NCBI GenBank assembly: GCA_009930305.1
Contig: RZYM01000001.1
Location: forward strand, 186,001 to 250,000
Origin: Bacteroidia bacterium
GTDB lineage: Bacteria > Bacteroidota > Bacteroidia > Bacteroidales > Paludibacteraceae
Length of the DNA stretch: 64,000 nt
Reading direction: 5' to 3'
Below the pieces are notes generated by a model. The model did not search any database. It worked only from the letters and a program-made list of their open reading frames with translations, and had not been told where the DNA came from. The translations under genes were made by a program, and so were the position numbers. Shown in pieces: positions 50,468 to 61,998 of this stretch (position 1 is its first letter; each line of letters starts with the position of its first letter).

Positions 50468-51467
50468 ATACCAGACTATCAATTTTATTTGTTATAGTTT
50501 GAACTTTTATACCTTGCATACAAGCAAAATCACCACTTTTGCATGGTTTAGCACCCCATTCTGAGCATGGTCTGCATGGTAGGTCTATTTGTATAAATGT
50601 ATCTTTATCTTGCTTCCATGGTCTGAATCCTACAGCAGGATGCGATGGTCCCCATATAGATATTACAGTTGTATTCATTAATGCTGCTAGATGCATATTT
50701 GCAGAATCCATAGAGACCATAACATCTAAATTTCCCATAACTCCAAGTTCTTCTTGTAGTGCGTATTTGCCTACCATTGAAAATGGAGTTTTATATGTAT
50801 CAATCCATTTATCAAATACCGAAGATTCATACTTACCTCCTCCAAACAAGAAAACTTTTGTATTGGCTTTTGATGAATAGTATGCAACAATTTCTTCTAT
50901 TTTTTCTATTGGATATATTTTGCCTTTATGTGCAGAGAATGGAGCTATACCTATCCATTTTTCGTTTTTAAACTTAATTATTGGTGATGGTATATTAAGT
51001 TTTTGTTCCTGCAGCTTTATAGGGAGTGACAAATCTGAGAAAACATCTGCGTATCTTTCGTGATAAGATTTTAAATCATAAATGGCTTTGCCATGTCTGT
51101 GCAGTAGTTTTAATCTGCTTACTTTATCTTTCTTGCGTGATGCAACTTTAATTCCGGATAATCTCAATATATTGCATATAAATTGACTTTTCAGAACATT
51201 GTGAAAATCTGCAACATATTCAATATCTAAGTTTCTAACCTCTTTAGCGAGTTTATATAATCCGCATACAGAAGAGTGTTCTCCTTTTAGATCAGCGCCA
51301 ATAAAGTGTATATTATCAGGCATGGTTTCAAATAGAGATGCGAATCGTTTATTGCTCAGATAAAACAACTCGTGATTTGGATATTGCTGTGCGAAAGCCA
51401 ACACCGGAGGTATTGATATAGCGATATCTCCCAAAGATGCAAACCGAATTACAAGGATTCGTGCCAT
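50454..51467 (-). CDS. Family 9 glycosyltransferase (heptosyltransferase-like)
   Basis: A 337-residue GT9 protein: MARILVIRFASLGDIAISIPPVLAF at the start, IGIAPFSAHKGKIYPIEKIEEIV at the domain boundary, and MVSMDSANMHLAALMNTTVISIWGPSHPAVGFRPW (in part) at the ADP-heptose-binding site, with the conserved D/S-x-x-x-H-L-A-A. Members transfer heptose or other sugars to LPS inner core. CRPCSEWGAKPCKSGDFACMQ near the end is a Cys-rich stretch often seen in the family. It lies 2 bases downstream of the DUF4254 gene. Confidence 0.92.
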   Translation of the reverse strand: MARILVIRFASLGDIAISIPPVLAFAQQYPNHELFYLSNKRFASLFETMPDNIHFIGADLKGEHSSVCGLYKLAKEVRNLDIEYVADFHNVLKSQFICNILRLSGIKVASRKKDKVSRLKLLHRHGKAIYDLKSYHERYADVFSDLSLPIKLQEQKLNIPSPIIKFKNEKWIGIAPFSAHKGKIYPIEKIEEIVAYYSSKANTKVFLFGGGKYESSVFDKWIDTYKTPFSMVGKYALQEELGVMGNLDVMVSMDSANMHLAALMNTTVISIWGPSHPAVGFRPWKQDKDTFIQIDLPCRPCSEWGAKPCKSGDFACMQGIKVQTITNKIDSLVYGKN

Positions 51468-51469
51468 TT

Positions 51470-52075
51470 CTATTTATTGCCGTATAGTGTAGGATTTAAT
51501 TCAGGGTCGTTATACATTTTCATTTGTTTGTATACTTTCATAAACTTTCGTCCTGATGCGATGTCTTCTAATAATTGGTCAATAGCCGTTTGTAGATCTA
51601 CATTTTGCTGATTTAGTATGGCTAACTTGCATTCGCACTGCGTTTTATGATCTGCAGATGAATCGGAACGCAAGGTTTCTTGTTTCATGTGATATATTTT
51701 TAGAGCTAATATAGACAATCGATCAATAGCCCATGCCGGACTTTCTGTGTTTATAGTAGCAATGTCCGAGTGTTTTACATATTTGTATAAGTCTAGAAAA
51801 TAGCTATCAATCAATTCTACAAGGTCTGTTCTATCTTGGTTTGACTTGTCAATGCGGCGTTTAATTGCTAAGGCTTCAATAGCTTCAATATTCGGATCTC
51901 TTATTATATCTTCTAAATGCCATTGAACTGTATCAATCCAGTTTTTTAAATAAAGATAATATTCAATGGATTTACTAGGATAGGGATTGCATATACTAGC
52001 ATCAACATTGTCTGTTTTATGGTAGTTATTAATAGACAGACTAAATATTTCAGTGCATAATGATGTGAACTTCAT
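51470..52075 (-). CDS. DUF4254 family protein
   Basis: About 201 residues, predicted all-helical, with the family signature YYLYLKNWIDTVQWHLEDIIRD and IKRRIDKSNQDRTDLVELID (in part). DUF4254 proteins are common in Bacteroidetes next to LPS genes; function unknown. The frame opens at 52111 inside the preceding gene; the ATG at 52075 (MKFTSLCTEIFSLSI) fits the homologues I recall. Located between a LOG-family gene and the GT9 gene, in one minus-strand transcript. Confidence 0.85.
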   Translation of the reverse strand: MKFTSLCTEIFSLSINNYHKTDNVDASICNPYPSKSIEYYLYLKNWIDTVQWHLEDIIRDPNIEAIEALAIKRRIDKSNQDRTDLVELIDSYFLDLYKYVKHSDIATINTESPAWAIDRLSILALKIYHMKQETLRSDSSADHKTQCECKLAILNQQNVDLQTAIDQLLEDIASGRKFMKVYKQMKMYNDPELNPTLYGNK

Positions 52076-52088
52076 TTCGTCAATTTTA

Positions 52089-52643
52089 TTATTGTTGGTT
52101 TTCTGAATCAATTGATGATAATGCTTTTATGCAAAGTTCAACATTGTCAACAAATTGAGCTTGAAATTGAGGTTTTTTGGGAATAAAGCCTTCTTGGGTC
52201 ATGCGAATCATTTGCTGTTGCAGATTGTCGTAGATGCCATTTTGATTCAAAATGATTATAGGTTTTGAAATTTCGCCAACTACACAACAAGCTAATGCGC
52301 TGAATAGCTCGTCTAAAGTGCCTATGCCACCAGGAAGAACTACAAATACATCAGCATATTCTTGCATCATTTCCTTACGTTGTGCCAAATTTTCAACTCT
52401 AAAAACTTGTCCTGAGTATTGACTAACAATATCTCTACTATAAACAAAATGTGGTATGATACTTATAACGTAACCTTTATTTTCGGATACCGACTTAGCA
52501 CATGCTTCCATTAAACCTTTTGCTGCACCGCCGTATATCAAAGTGTGACCATTCAGTCCTATCCATTTGCCTAACTGTTCCGAAGATTCTGCGTAACAAC
52601 CGGCAATTTTTTCACTTGATGAGCAAAATACGCAAATATTCAT
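52089..52643 (-). CDS. LOG family protein (TIGR00730 Rossmann fold)
   Basis: A 184-residue protein with the phosphoribohydrolase motif PGGIGTLDELF (residues ~104-114) and YGGAAKGLMEACA, as in LONELY GUY proteins that hydrolyse nucleoside 5'-monophosphates (cytokinin ribotides in plants). In most bacteria the substrate is not known; it was once misannotated as lysine decarboxylase. It is 6 bases downstream of gyrB on the same strand. Confidence 0.93.
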   Translation of the reverse strand: MNICVFCSSSEKIAGCYAESSEQLGKWIGLNGHTLIYGGAAKGLMEACAKSVSENKGYVISIIPHFVYSRDIVSQYSGQVFRVENLAQRKEMMQEYADVFVVLPGGIGTLDELFSALACCVVGEISKPIIILNQNGIYDNLQQQMIRMTQEGFIPKKPQFQAQFVDNVELCIKALSSIDSENQQ

Positions 52644-52649
52644 ATCCTA

Positions 52650-54617
<1,968 letters not shown>

Positions 54618-54668
54618 TTATCTGATTGTAATAAAAATTAGTATTAATTTCAATGCTCAATAAACGTA

Positions 54669-54676
54669 CAAATTTA
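54669..54676 (-). promoter_or_regulatory. gyrB promoter -7 element
   Basis: Minus-strand TAAATTTG, about 55 bases upstream of the gyrB ATG, with no clear -33 element. Confidence 0.45.
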
Positions 54677-54775
54677 CAAAAAAAGTATGAGAGGACGAAA
54701 TTTTTAGGATTGTAATTAATCCACAAATACCAAAAAAGATGGCAAAATATGCCTATTGTATTGAAAAATTTGTAG

Positions 54776-54783
54776 TATTTTTG
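54776..54783 (+). promoter_or_regulatory. ddl promoter -7 element
   Basis: TATTTTTG with a TTG at 54756-54758 (spacing 17), about 50 bases before the ddl ATG. Confidence 0.45.
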
Positions 54784-54834
54784 AAACTTTGTTTGACTCA
54801 AGATTGTAAAGAATCAATTTAGTATAAAATTGTT

Positions 54835-55818
54835 ATGAAACCACAAATCGCAATTATAGCCGGAGGAGACTCTTCCGAGTTTGGTGTATCTTTAAGAAGT
54901 GCACAAGGAATCAAATCTTTTATTGATGCAGATAGGTACGAAACAACAGTCATAACCATTACAAAAAAAGCATGGCAGGCAGAATTATCGGAAGTAGAAA
55001 AATATCCAATTGATAAAAACGATTTTTCTTATGTTTCGTCTGACGGCAAGAAGCACAATTTTGATTTTGCATACATAACAATTCACGGAACACCCGGCGA
55101 GAACGGAATCTTGCAAGGATATCTTGATTTGTTGGGTTTAAAATATTCTTGTTGCGGTGTGTTAGCAGCCTCAATGACTTTCAATAAATTTGCATGTAAC
55201 AGATACTTGCAAACCTTTGGTGCTAAAACAGCAAAATCTATTTTGATACGTAAAGGTGATTCTTTTGATGCAAAAAACATTATATCTCAATTAGGCTTAC
55301 CTTGTTTTGTAAAATCAAATGTTGGAGGCAGTAGTTTCGGAGTTACTAAAGTAAAGGCTGAAGAGACAATTATACCGGCTATTGATAGAGCTTTTCAAGA
55401 GGGTGATGAGGTTATTATTGAATCTTTCTTAAAAGGTACAGAACTAACTTGTGGTATGTATAAAACAAAAAATAAAACAGTTGTTTTTCCTTTGACAGAG
55501 GTTGTGACATCAAATGAGTTTTTTGATTATGATGCTAAATACAATGGTCAAGTACAAGAAATTACTCCTGCGCGTTTGTCTAGCGAACTAACAGCAGAAA
55601 TTCAAGCTCAGACAGCAAAATATTATGATATATTGGGATGCAAAGGCATTGTCCGTATCGACTATATAGTTAGCAGAGATAGTGTTCCATATATATTAGA
55701 GGCAAATACAACTCCCGGAATGACGGCTACAAGTTTTGTCCCGCAGCAAGTGCGTGCTGCCGGTTTGGATATTAAAGACGTAATGACAGATATTATTGAA
55801 AACGAGATAGGGAGGTAG
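54835..55818 (+). CDS. ddl: D-alanine--D-alanine ligase
   Basis: Makes D-Ala-D-Ala for peptidoglycan with ATP. The 327-residue ATP-grasp protein has IAIIAGGDSSEFGVSLRSAQGI at the start, ITIHGTPGENGILQGYLDLLGLKYSCCGVLAASMTFNK (in part), KSNVGGSSFGVTKV (ATP loop), and RIDYIVSRDSVPYILEANTTPGMTATSFVP (in part) carrying the metal ligands Asp, Glu and Asn. All catalytic residues appear present. It is 2 bases upstream of a prenyl synthase gene. Confidence 0.95.
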   Translation: MKPQIAIIAGGDSSEFGVSLRSAQGIKSFIDADRYETTVITITKKAWQAELSEVEKYPIDKNDFSYVSSDGKKHNFDFAYITIHGTPGENGILQGYLDLLGLKYSCCGVLAASMTFNKFACNRYLQTFGAKTAKSILIRKGDSFDAKNIISQLGLPCFVKSNVGGSSFGVTKVKAEETIIPAIDRAFQEGDEVIIESFLKGTELTCGMYKTKNKTVVFPLTEVVTSNEFFDYDAKYNGQVQEITPARLSSELTAEIQAQTAKYYDILGCKGIVRIDYIVSRDSVPYILEANTTPGMTATSFVPQQVRAAGLDIKDVMTDIIENEIGR

Positions 55819-55820
55819 AT

Positions 55821-56801
55821 ATGAAAAAAACACAAGACGAATTGTTTGCTTTGGTTGAGCAAAAAATAGTTAGTATAAACTGGAAGAAAGAGCCGATAGG
55901 TTTGTATGATCCGATTGAATATGTCCTTTCTTTAGGAGGGAAACGCCTGCGTCCGGTTTTAGCCTTAATGGCTTGTAATCTATATACAGATGACTTGCAA
56001 AGTGCGGTTAATCCTGCCATAGCTTTAGAAGTTTTCCATAATTTCACTCTTTTGCATGATGATATCATGGACAAAGCTGATACACGTAGAGGTAAGCCCA
56101 CAGTACATAAACGTTGGAATGATAATACTGCAATACTATCTGGTGATGCAATGCTTATTGAGGCGTACAAGTTGATAGCCGACTGTCCCGCTGATGTATT
56201 AAAAAGAGTTCTTGATGTGTTTTCTCAAACTGCATTGGAAGTTTGTGATGGTCAGCAATATGATATGGAGTTTGAAACGCGTGCGGATGTTGCTATGGGA
56301 GACTATATAGAAATGATACGCCTAAAAACAGCTGTGCTTCTGGCAGGAAGTTTAAAAATAGGTGCTATTATAGGCGGAGCTAATGAGCAAGATGCCAATT
56401 GTTTATATAATTTTGGTATCAACATAGGTTTAGCATTTCAATTGCGTGATGATTATTTGGATGTATTTGGAGATAAAATTGTTTTCGGTAAAAATATAGG
56501 TGGCGATATACTCGCTAATAAAAAGACATTTTTACTCATAGAAGCGTATTCTTTAGCACAAGGTGAGATTAAGGCAGAATTAGAAAATTGGGTAGCAGAT
56601 AATGATGCAAAACATGCTTCCGACAAGATTGCTGCAATCACTGAAATATACAAAAGAACCGGAGTGGATTTACGATGCGAAGAGAAGATGAATTTTTATT
56701 TTAATGAATCAGTCGAATCAATAAAAAGTTTGCAATGTTCTGATAATAAGTGCGATATTTTGCTTGATTTTGCTAAATCCTTGCTTTATAGAAAAAAATA
56801 A
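55821..56801 (+). CDS. Short-chain polyprenyl diphosphate synthase (FPP/GGPP type)
   Basis: A 326-residue trans-prenyltransferase with first Asp motif LLHDDIMDKADTRRG and second QLRDDYLDVFGD. A Phe at position -5 and Thr at -4 before the first motif would shorten the product pocket, so a farnesyl or geranylgeranyl diphosphate synthase is predicted, in contrast to the long-chain paralogue at 46148-47110. It would feed undecaprenyl phosphate and quinone synthesis, which fits the upstream ddl. Product length is an inference. Confidence 0.9.
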   Translation: MKKTQDELFALVEQKIVSINWKKEPIGLYDPIEYVLSLGGKRLRPVLALMACNLYTDDLQSAVNPAIALEVFHNFTLLHDDIMDKADTRRGKPTVHKRWNDNTAILSGDAMLIEAYKLIADCPADVLKRVLDVFSQTALEVCDGQQYDMEFETRADVAMGDYIEMIRLKTAVLLAGSLKIGAIIGGANEQDANCLYNFGINIGLAFQLRDDYLDVFGDKIVFGKNIGGDILANKKTFLLIEAYSLAQGEIKAELENWVADNDAKHASDKIAAITEIYKRTGVDLRCEEKMNFYFNESVESIKSLQCSDNKCDILLDFAKSLLYRKK

Positions 56802-56887
56802 ATATTTTTTTTGTTGAAAAGTTTCTTCGTTTCAATTATTGTTTCTATTTTTACCTCGATAAATCAATAATTTAATCGAAAAAAGCC

Positions 56888-57616
56888 ATGCCATATCGAC
56901 GTTTACCGAATACTGACGCAGCTAGAATGAGAGCTCTTCAGATTGCTCGCAGGCAATATGAATTAAAAGGTGCAGAAAATGTTCCGTACACTTCAAAGAT
57001 AGTGCATGAGATTAGTGCCTTTATTCCTTTTTTTGAGAGAGCAATAGCCGATCATAAGACTTCTGTTGACGCTCAATTGGCAAAAAATCAAAAGTATCAG
57101 AATCAAGTGAGAATGGTTCGTATGTATATCTCACATTTTATTCAAGTATTAAATCTATCTTGCCAACGTAATGAGATTAAGCCTGAAAAGAAACTATTAT
57201 ACAAACTATTACCTGATAATTATTCAGTTCCTGATTTAAGTACAGAGATGTTGTTGATTGAATGGGGTAAGAATATTATTGATGGAGAAAGCGAGCGTAC
57301 ACGCAATGGCGGAGCTCCTATTTATAATCCTGCAATAAGCAAAGTTTCAGTTCATTATGATCAATTCTGTGATAGTTTCCAAACAAAGAAAGTCTCAAAG
57401 AAGAATTCAGATAGATATTTGGAATCAGTTCAGAAATTGCGTAGTCAGGCAGATGCGCTTATATTAAATCTTTGGGATCAAATAGAGAAATCTTATACCG
57501 AATTAAGCACTGAAGAAATGCAAGATAAAGCCAAAGAATTTGGTATTGTTTATTATTTACGTCGCAAAGAGCGTCAGGCTTTGGGGCTACCTGTTTCAGG
57601 TGATGAAGAAAAGTGA
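56888..57616 (+). CDS. Conserved Bacteroidales protein of unknown function
   Basis: A 242-residue, charged, mostly helical protein without signal peptide or membrane helix, so cytoplasmic. It starts MPYRRLPNTDAARMRALQIA and has long amphipathic helices (QVRMVRMYISHFIQVLNLSCQR, DRYLESVQKLRSQADALILNL). I recognise no domain. Its C-terminal coding end overlaps the convergent CPBP protease gene by 43 bases. It is separated from the prenyl synthase gene by 86 bases that include an AT-rich, T-run-containing stretch. Confidence 0.7.
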   Translation: MPYRRLPNTDAARMRALQIARRQYELKGAENVPYTSKIVHEISAFIPFFERAIADHKTSVDAQLAKNQKYQNQVRMVRMYISHFIQVLNLSCQRNEIKPEKKLLYKLLPDNYSVPDLSTEMLLIEWGKNIIDGESERTRNGGAPIYNPAISKVSVHYDQFCDSFQTKKVSKKNSDRYLESVQKLRSQADALILNLWDQIEKSYTELSTEEMQDKAKEFGIVYYLRRKERQALGLPVSGDEEK

Positions 57617-58485
57617 CGTAATAAAAATAGCAGTATTCCTAAAATAGCTGTTGGCAATAGCACACTGATTATTAAATCATCACCTATACCTACATTGTCT
57701 ATATTAACATCTGTATATTTGTGTTGTAGTAGCCAATAACCCGTGACCGCTAACGCATTATTGGTAAAATGCGCAACGATAGGAACCCAGATTGATCCTG
57801 TCCATACTAATAAATAACCGAGTAACGCACCTAGCAACATACGCGGTATGAATCCAAGGAACTGAAAGTGTATTAAACTGAATATAAAAGCTGTCAACCA
57901 GATAGCTACGTGATTATTATGTGTCAATCTTTTTAAATAAGATTGTAAGATACCTCTAAAAAATAATTCCTCCCCAACGGCAGGTACTAAAGCCATTAAA
58001 AAGATTGTAAATAGATAATCCTTAAAACCATTCCCAATTAAAAACATTTTTGTCATGTTCTGGGATGCTTCTTCCATTGAACGTAAATATTCTTCAAGCT
58101 CTTTTAGTGCATCAGGAAAATGTATTTGACTATTTATTTCGGTAGTGAGGTTAATTAAAGGAATTGAGAATAATAGGCAAAAAATTGCAAGAATATAAAC
58201 AGAAATTTTTGCCGATTTATTTGCTGATAGATAGCTAAAAGGGTGTTTATCAAGTAAAAATGCACAAATTACAGCGCCCAAAATGAAAACGGATATCGAT
58301 GTAAATAACTGAACTTGCTCCATCCATGATTTGTCTGTTGCAATTGCGTTTAAATCAGTTCCGGATAATTTAGCAATCAAAAGGATGAGTGCGTACGACA
58401 CGCAAAATAAGAAGCATGGTACTAAAACAATTACCAAACTTTTTGTAAAATTATTGCTTTTATCAAATATACCGATTAATTTCAT
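57574..58485 (-). CDS. CPBP family intramembrane glutamic endopeptidase
   Basis: A 303-residue membrane protein with about eight helices. The CPBP/ABI motifs are seen: EELFFRGILQSYLKRL (motif 1, EExxxR, near residue 170), SLIHFQFLGFIPRMLLGALLG (motif 2 with His) and WVPIVAHFTNNALAV (motif 3 with His and Asn). Members include CaaX-prenyl-type proteases and bacteriocin-immunity proteins; here the substrate is unknown. Last gene of the minus-strand operon that starts at the palindromic promoter; it overlaps the LD-carboxypeptidase gene by 4 bases. Confidence 0.9.
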   Translation of the reverse strand: MKLIGIFDKSNNFTKSLVIVLVPCFLFCVSYALILLIAKLSGTDLNAIATDKSWMEQVQLFTSISVFILGAVICAFLLDKHPFSYLSANKSAKISVYILAIFCLLFSIPLINLTTEINSQIHFPDALKELEEYLRSMEEASQNMTKMFLIGNGFKDYLFTIFLMALVPAVGEELFFRGILQSYLKRLTHNNHVAIWLTAFIFSLIHFQFLGFIPRMLLGALLGYLLVWTGSIWVPIVAHFTNNALAVTGYWLLQHKYTDVNIDNVGIGDDLIISVLLPTAILGILLFLLRHFSSSPETGSPKA

Positions 58486-59384
58486 ATGTTTTGTGTAAGA
58501 ATCGAATCACCTTTGTCGCTTACAGAAATGCTTGTTTTATGTCCTAATATTAATGGAAGATTATAATCTGTATGTCCGGCATTAAAACCATAACAAACCG
58601 GAAAAGAATAGTCTTTTACTGCGTTTTCAATTATCCCATATACACCATTTGGGAAACTTGTATCTTCTTGAATGTCACTAAACTGTCCTACAACTAAACC
58701 GGCTATCTGATTAAAAATGCCACCAAGTCTAAGATTTTGTATCATTCGGTCAATGTGATATAGAGGTTCGCATACATCTTCAATAAACAGAATGTTGTTT
58801 TTAGCTTGTAAATCAAATTCTGTTCCGCGAAGTCCGTATAAAACAGATAAGTTTCCTCCAACCAAATTACCTGATGCAGTTCCTTTTTTGTTAAATCCTT
58901 CATAACCAATCGAGTAACTCGGCAATTCACCAAAAAGCAATTGTTTTAGACGTAGCGCAGGCTCTTCGTTAGCTTGTTGTGCTAAATTTTTAGTCATTAT
59001 ACTATGTATTGATGTAATCCCATACAGAGATAATGCACTGTGAATTAGTGTAATATCGCTAAATCCGAGTATCCATTTCGGTCTCTTTTGTAATTTTGTG
59101 AAATCAATCTTATCAATTATTCTTACTAATCCGTAGCCGCCACGACTACACAAAATAGCATCACAATTAATGTCATCTATAGCTGATTGTATATCAGCGA
59201 TGCGTTCTTTATCAGTACCTGCAAAACGGCCATTCGCAGCAAAAACCGATTTCCCTATAGTAACAACAAGTCCCCACGACTCTAGAACGTTTTTTGCATT
59301 CCATACAAAATCCGGATTGATAACACCTGATGGAGATACGATACAGATGTGGCTGCCTATATGTAAAAACGGAGCTTGAATCAT
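58482..59384 (-). CDS. ldcA: LD-carboxypeptidase (peptidase family S66)
   Basis: Removes the terminal D-Ala from murein tetrapeptides in peptidoglycan recycling. The 300-residue protein has the nucleophile-elbow ILCSRGGYGLVRIIDKID (catalytic Ser near residue 101), the Glu region FIEDVCEPLYHIDRMIQNL and the His region YGFNAGHTDYNLPLILG. All three members of the Ser-Glu-His triad appear present. Cytoplasmic, without signal peptide. It overlaps its neighbours by 4 bases on both sides. Confidence 0.9.
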   Translation of the reverse strand: MIQAPFLHIGSHICIVSPSGVINPDFVWNAKNVLESWGLVVTIGKSVFAANGRFAGTDKERIADIQSAIDDINCDAILCSRGGYGLVRIIDKIDFTKLQKRPKWILGFSDITLIHSALSLYGITSIHSIMTKNLAQQANEEPALRLKQLLFGELPSYSIGYEGFNKKGTASGNLVGGNLSVLYGLRGTEFDLQAKNNILFIEDVCEPLYHIDRMIQNLRLGGIFNQIAGLVVGQFSDIQEDTSFPNGVYGIIENAVKDYSFPVCYGFNAGHTDYNLPLILGHKTSISVSDKGDSILTQNI

Positions 59385-60934
59385 TGTTTCTTAGGTTTCA
59401 TACTTACTATTGGGATAATCATTTCTTCAAGTGAAATGCCACCATGTTGGAACGTGTCTTTATAGTATGATACATAGTAATTATAGTTGTTCGGATATGC
59501 TATAAAATCATCGTTACATGAGAAAATATATGTAGAACTAATGTTAGGAGAAGGCAGTCCGATTATTTCAGGCTTATTAATGACTAAGAAATCTTTCTTA
59601 TCGTAGTTCAAATTCTTGCCTACTTTATACCTAAGATTGACATTCGTATTTTTGTCGCCAATTACTTTAACAGGATTCTTTACTCTTATAGCGCCATGAT
59701 CTGTTGTAAGTACAACCGAAACACCGCTTTCTGATAAGATTTTAAAGAATTCGGCTATTGATGAATGCTTAAACCATGACAAAACCAAAGAACGATATGC
59801 AGCTTCATCAGGAGTTAATTCTCTGAACAATTTTACTTCAGTACGTGCATGCGAAAGCATATCTACAAAATTAAACACCACAACATTAAGTGGATTATCA
59901 AGCAATTGTTTAATGCCTTCGTTAAGTTTTTCTCCTGCCTGATTGGTGTTTATTTTGTGATAAGAGAATTTATACTTTTTTCTAAAACGATCAAGTTGAG
60001 TTTGTATTAACGCTTCTTCATTAAGATTTTTACCTTCATCTTCTTCTTCGTCAACCCATAATTCAGGATACATCTTTCTTATTTGTGCGGGCATCAATCC
60101 TGAAAATATTGCATTACGAGAATATTGAGTCGCTGTTGGTAAGATGCTAAAGAAAGTATCATCGTCAGTAAAATTAAACCATTTTGCCAATTCTTTTTGC
60201 ATTACGCGCCATTGGTCAAGGCGAAGATTATCAATTAATATAAAAAATACTTTTTCGCCATTATCCAATAGAGGGAAGACCTTTGTTTTAAAGATATCAG
60301 GGCTCATTAATGGACGCGAATTGTTTTCCTTGAACCAATTTTCATAATTCTTTTTTATGAATTTTATAAATGTTGCATTAGCCTCATTTTTTTGCATTTG
60401 CAACATTTCATCCATATTGTTATTGGCTTGTTCTAATTCTAATTCCCAGAAAACCAAGTTTTTGTAAACTTTCTTCCAATCATCAGTATTAAATGAATCA
60501 TTTATCTGCATACTAATACGCATGAACTCTGATTGGTAATTGGTAGTAGTCTTTTGTGAAATAATATCCTGAGCTTGTACAACCTTCTTAATTGCCATAA
60601 TAATCTGGTTAGGATTTACAGGTTTTATAAGGTAGTCAGATATTTTTTGTCCAATGGCTTGTTCCATGATATCCTCTTCTTCGCTTTTGGTTATCATAAT
60701 AACAGGCAATGCCGGATTTTGTTTTTTTATTTGTAGAAGAGTTTCCAATCCGCTTATTCCAGGCATGTTCTCATCAAGAAACACTACTTCAAAGTTATTC
60801 TCACTGCATGCATCAATAGCATCTTGACCACTATTTACAGCGGTTACAGAATAACCTTTACTCTCTAAAAAAATTATGTGAGGGCGCAACAAATCTATTT
60901 CGTCATCAGCCCAAAGAATATGTATTTGTTTCAT
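59381..60934 (-). CDS. porX: PorX: response regulator with PglZ/alkaline-phosphatase-fold effector domain
   Basis: PorX, with the kinase PorY, controls type IX secretion genes through the sigma factor SigP in Porphyromonas; its PglZ domain cleaves oligonucleotide signals. The 517-residue protein has an N-terminal receiver with D10, D11 and phospho-acceptor D54 (FLDENMPG) and YLIKPVNP, a helical bundle (~125-215), and a PglZ domain with the catalytic Thr region SILPTATQYSRNAIFSG and metal ligands around FILIDNLRLDQW and LTTDHGAIRV. I start it at the ATG at 60934 rather than a TTG three codons upstream. PorY is not in the window. Confidence 0.9.
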   Translation of the reverse strand: MKQIHILWADDEIDLLRPHIIFLESKGYSVTAVNSGQDAIDACSENNFEVVFLDENMPGISGLETLLQIKKQNPALPVIMITKSEEEDIMEQAIGQKISDYLIKPVNPNQIIMAIKKVVQAQDIISQKTTTNYQSEFMRISMQINDSFNTDDWKKVYKNLVFWELELEQANNNMDEMLQMQKNEANATFIKFIKKNYENWFKENNSRPLMSPDIFKTKVFPLLDNGEKVFFILIDNLRLDQWRVMQKELAKWFNFTDDDTFFSILPTATQYSRNAIFSGLMPAQIRKMYPELWVDEEEDEGKNLNEEALIQTQLDRFRKKYKFSYHKINTNQAGEKLNEGIKQLLDNPLNVVVFNFVDMLSHARTEVKLFRELTPDEAAYRSLVLSWFKHSSIAEFFKILSESGVSVVLTTDHGAIRVKNPVKVIGDKNTNVNLRYKVGKNLNYDKKDFLVINKPEIIGLPSPNISSTYIFSCNDDFIAYPNNYNYYVSYYKDTFQHGGISLEEMIIPIVSMKPKKQ

Positions 60935-60998
60935 TGCTGTCAAAGTTAAACCAAATGCTTCCTTGATAATCTTAATAAAACCTTATATCATATAATTT

Positions 60999-61997
60999 TT
61001 ATAGATTAACAATAGCGCTTTCTCCTTGTTTTTTCATTTTTCCTACAAAAATGGAACCTACCATCATTGGTATAACATAATTAATAAACCATACTAATAT
61101 ACCTGCCAGTGCAGCTCCTACAGTATTTGACGCAAATGCTCCGACAAATAAAACTGCGTATGAACCCCGTACTCCTAATTCGGAAAATGCTATTGTTGGA
61201 GTTACAGATACCATCAAATAATTTAATGGAAGTACCATTATTGCATCGTATACTGATAGTTCTACATCAAAGAAACGCAGTAAGAAATAGTATTGCGAAC
61301 AATAAACAGCATATCTAATTAAGGATAAACTTGTAATATAAAATAAACTGCGTGGATTAATGTATGATATGGCTTCCAATAGGCTCCTTAGGCGTTTAAA
61401 TCTGTTGCGTTGGAATAATACCTTTCCCCAAATAGGTAAAGTAAAATATAGAGAAATAAAAGCTACTATCAATAGTATTGACGCAATCTGTATATTTAAG
61501 GAATCCTTTATAGATTCAAAGGGTGAAGAAACGATTAGCAATATACCGGCTGTCAATCCGCATACCAAGGTAGAGAATGTTTGTCCAAGAACTCCAATCA
61601 CAGAAAGGACGATGCCTTTTGTGCGATTACCCGCATCTAATATAAGAACTCTTCCTAAAGGATCTCCGATTCGGTTAGGAGTAAAGAAACCTACTGTTAA
61701 GCCTATTAAAACCGATTGATATGCTTTAAATAATGAAACCGGTTGAAGCATTTTTGCTAGATGCTGCCATTTTATGGATTCTAATAACCAATTACATGGT
61801 ATTAAAAGCACTGCAAGCACAAGTAGTGTAGTACGAAATACAGATATGTTTTTGAAACTATTGAAGAAATCATGATAGCCTTTAAAGTTTATAAGCACAT
61901 AAGCCAGGTAGGCATATGCACAAATCATAATAAGTATTTTAATCCATTTATAATACCTATCAATCAGGCTATGTCCTTTTTCTAGTAATTCCTCCAT
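60999..61997 (-). CDS. Lysylphosphatidylglycerol synthase TM-domain/AglD-like flippase family protein
   Basis: A 332-residue membrane protein with about eight helices, of the UPF0104/AglD-like type: RIGDPLGRVLILDAGNRTKG (residues ~115-134) and SVTPTIAFSELGVRGSYAVLFVGAF (near 270) are the conserved cytoplasmic/loop motifs. Relatives move lipid-linked sugars or lipids; no MprF synthase domain is attached. It lies one base from the GtrA-family gene, another lipid-linked-sugar protein, so the two may act together (inference). Confidence 0.87.
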   Translation of the reverse strand: MEELLEKGHSLIDRYYKWIKILIMICAYAYLAYVLINFKGYHDFFNSFKNISVFRTTLLVLAVLLIPCNWLLESIKWQHLAKMLQPVSLFKAYQSVLIGLTVGFFTPNRIGDPLGRVLILDAGNRTKGIVLSVIGVLGQTFSTLVCGLTAGILLIVSSPFESIKDSLNIQIASILLIVAFISLYFTLPIWGKVLFQRNRFKRLRSLLEAISYINPRSLFYITSLSLIRYAVYCSQYYFLLRFFDVELSVYDAIMVLPLNYLMVSVTPTIAFSELGVRGSYAVLFVGAFASNTVGAALAGILVWFINYVIPMMVGSIFVGKMKKQGESAIVNL

Positions 61998-61998
61998 T

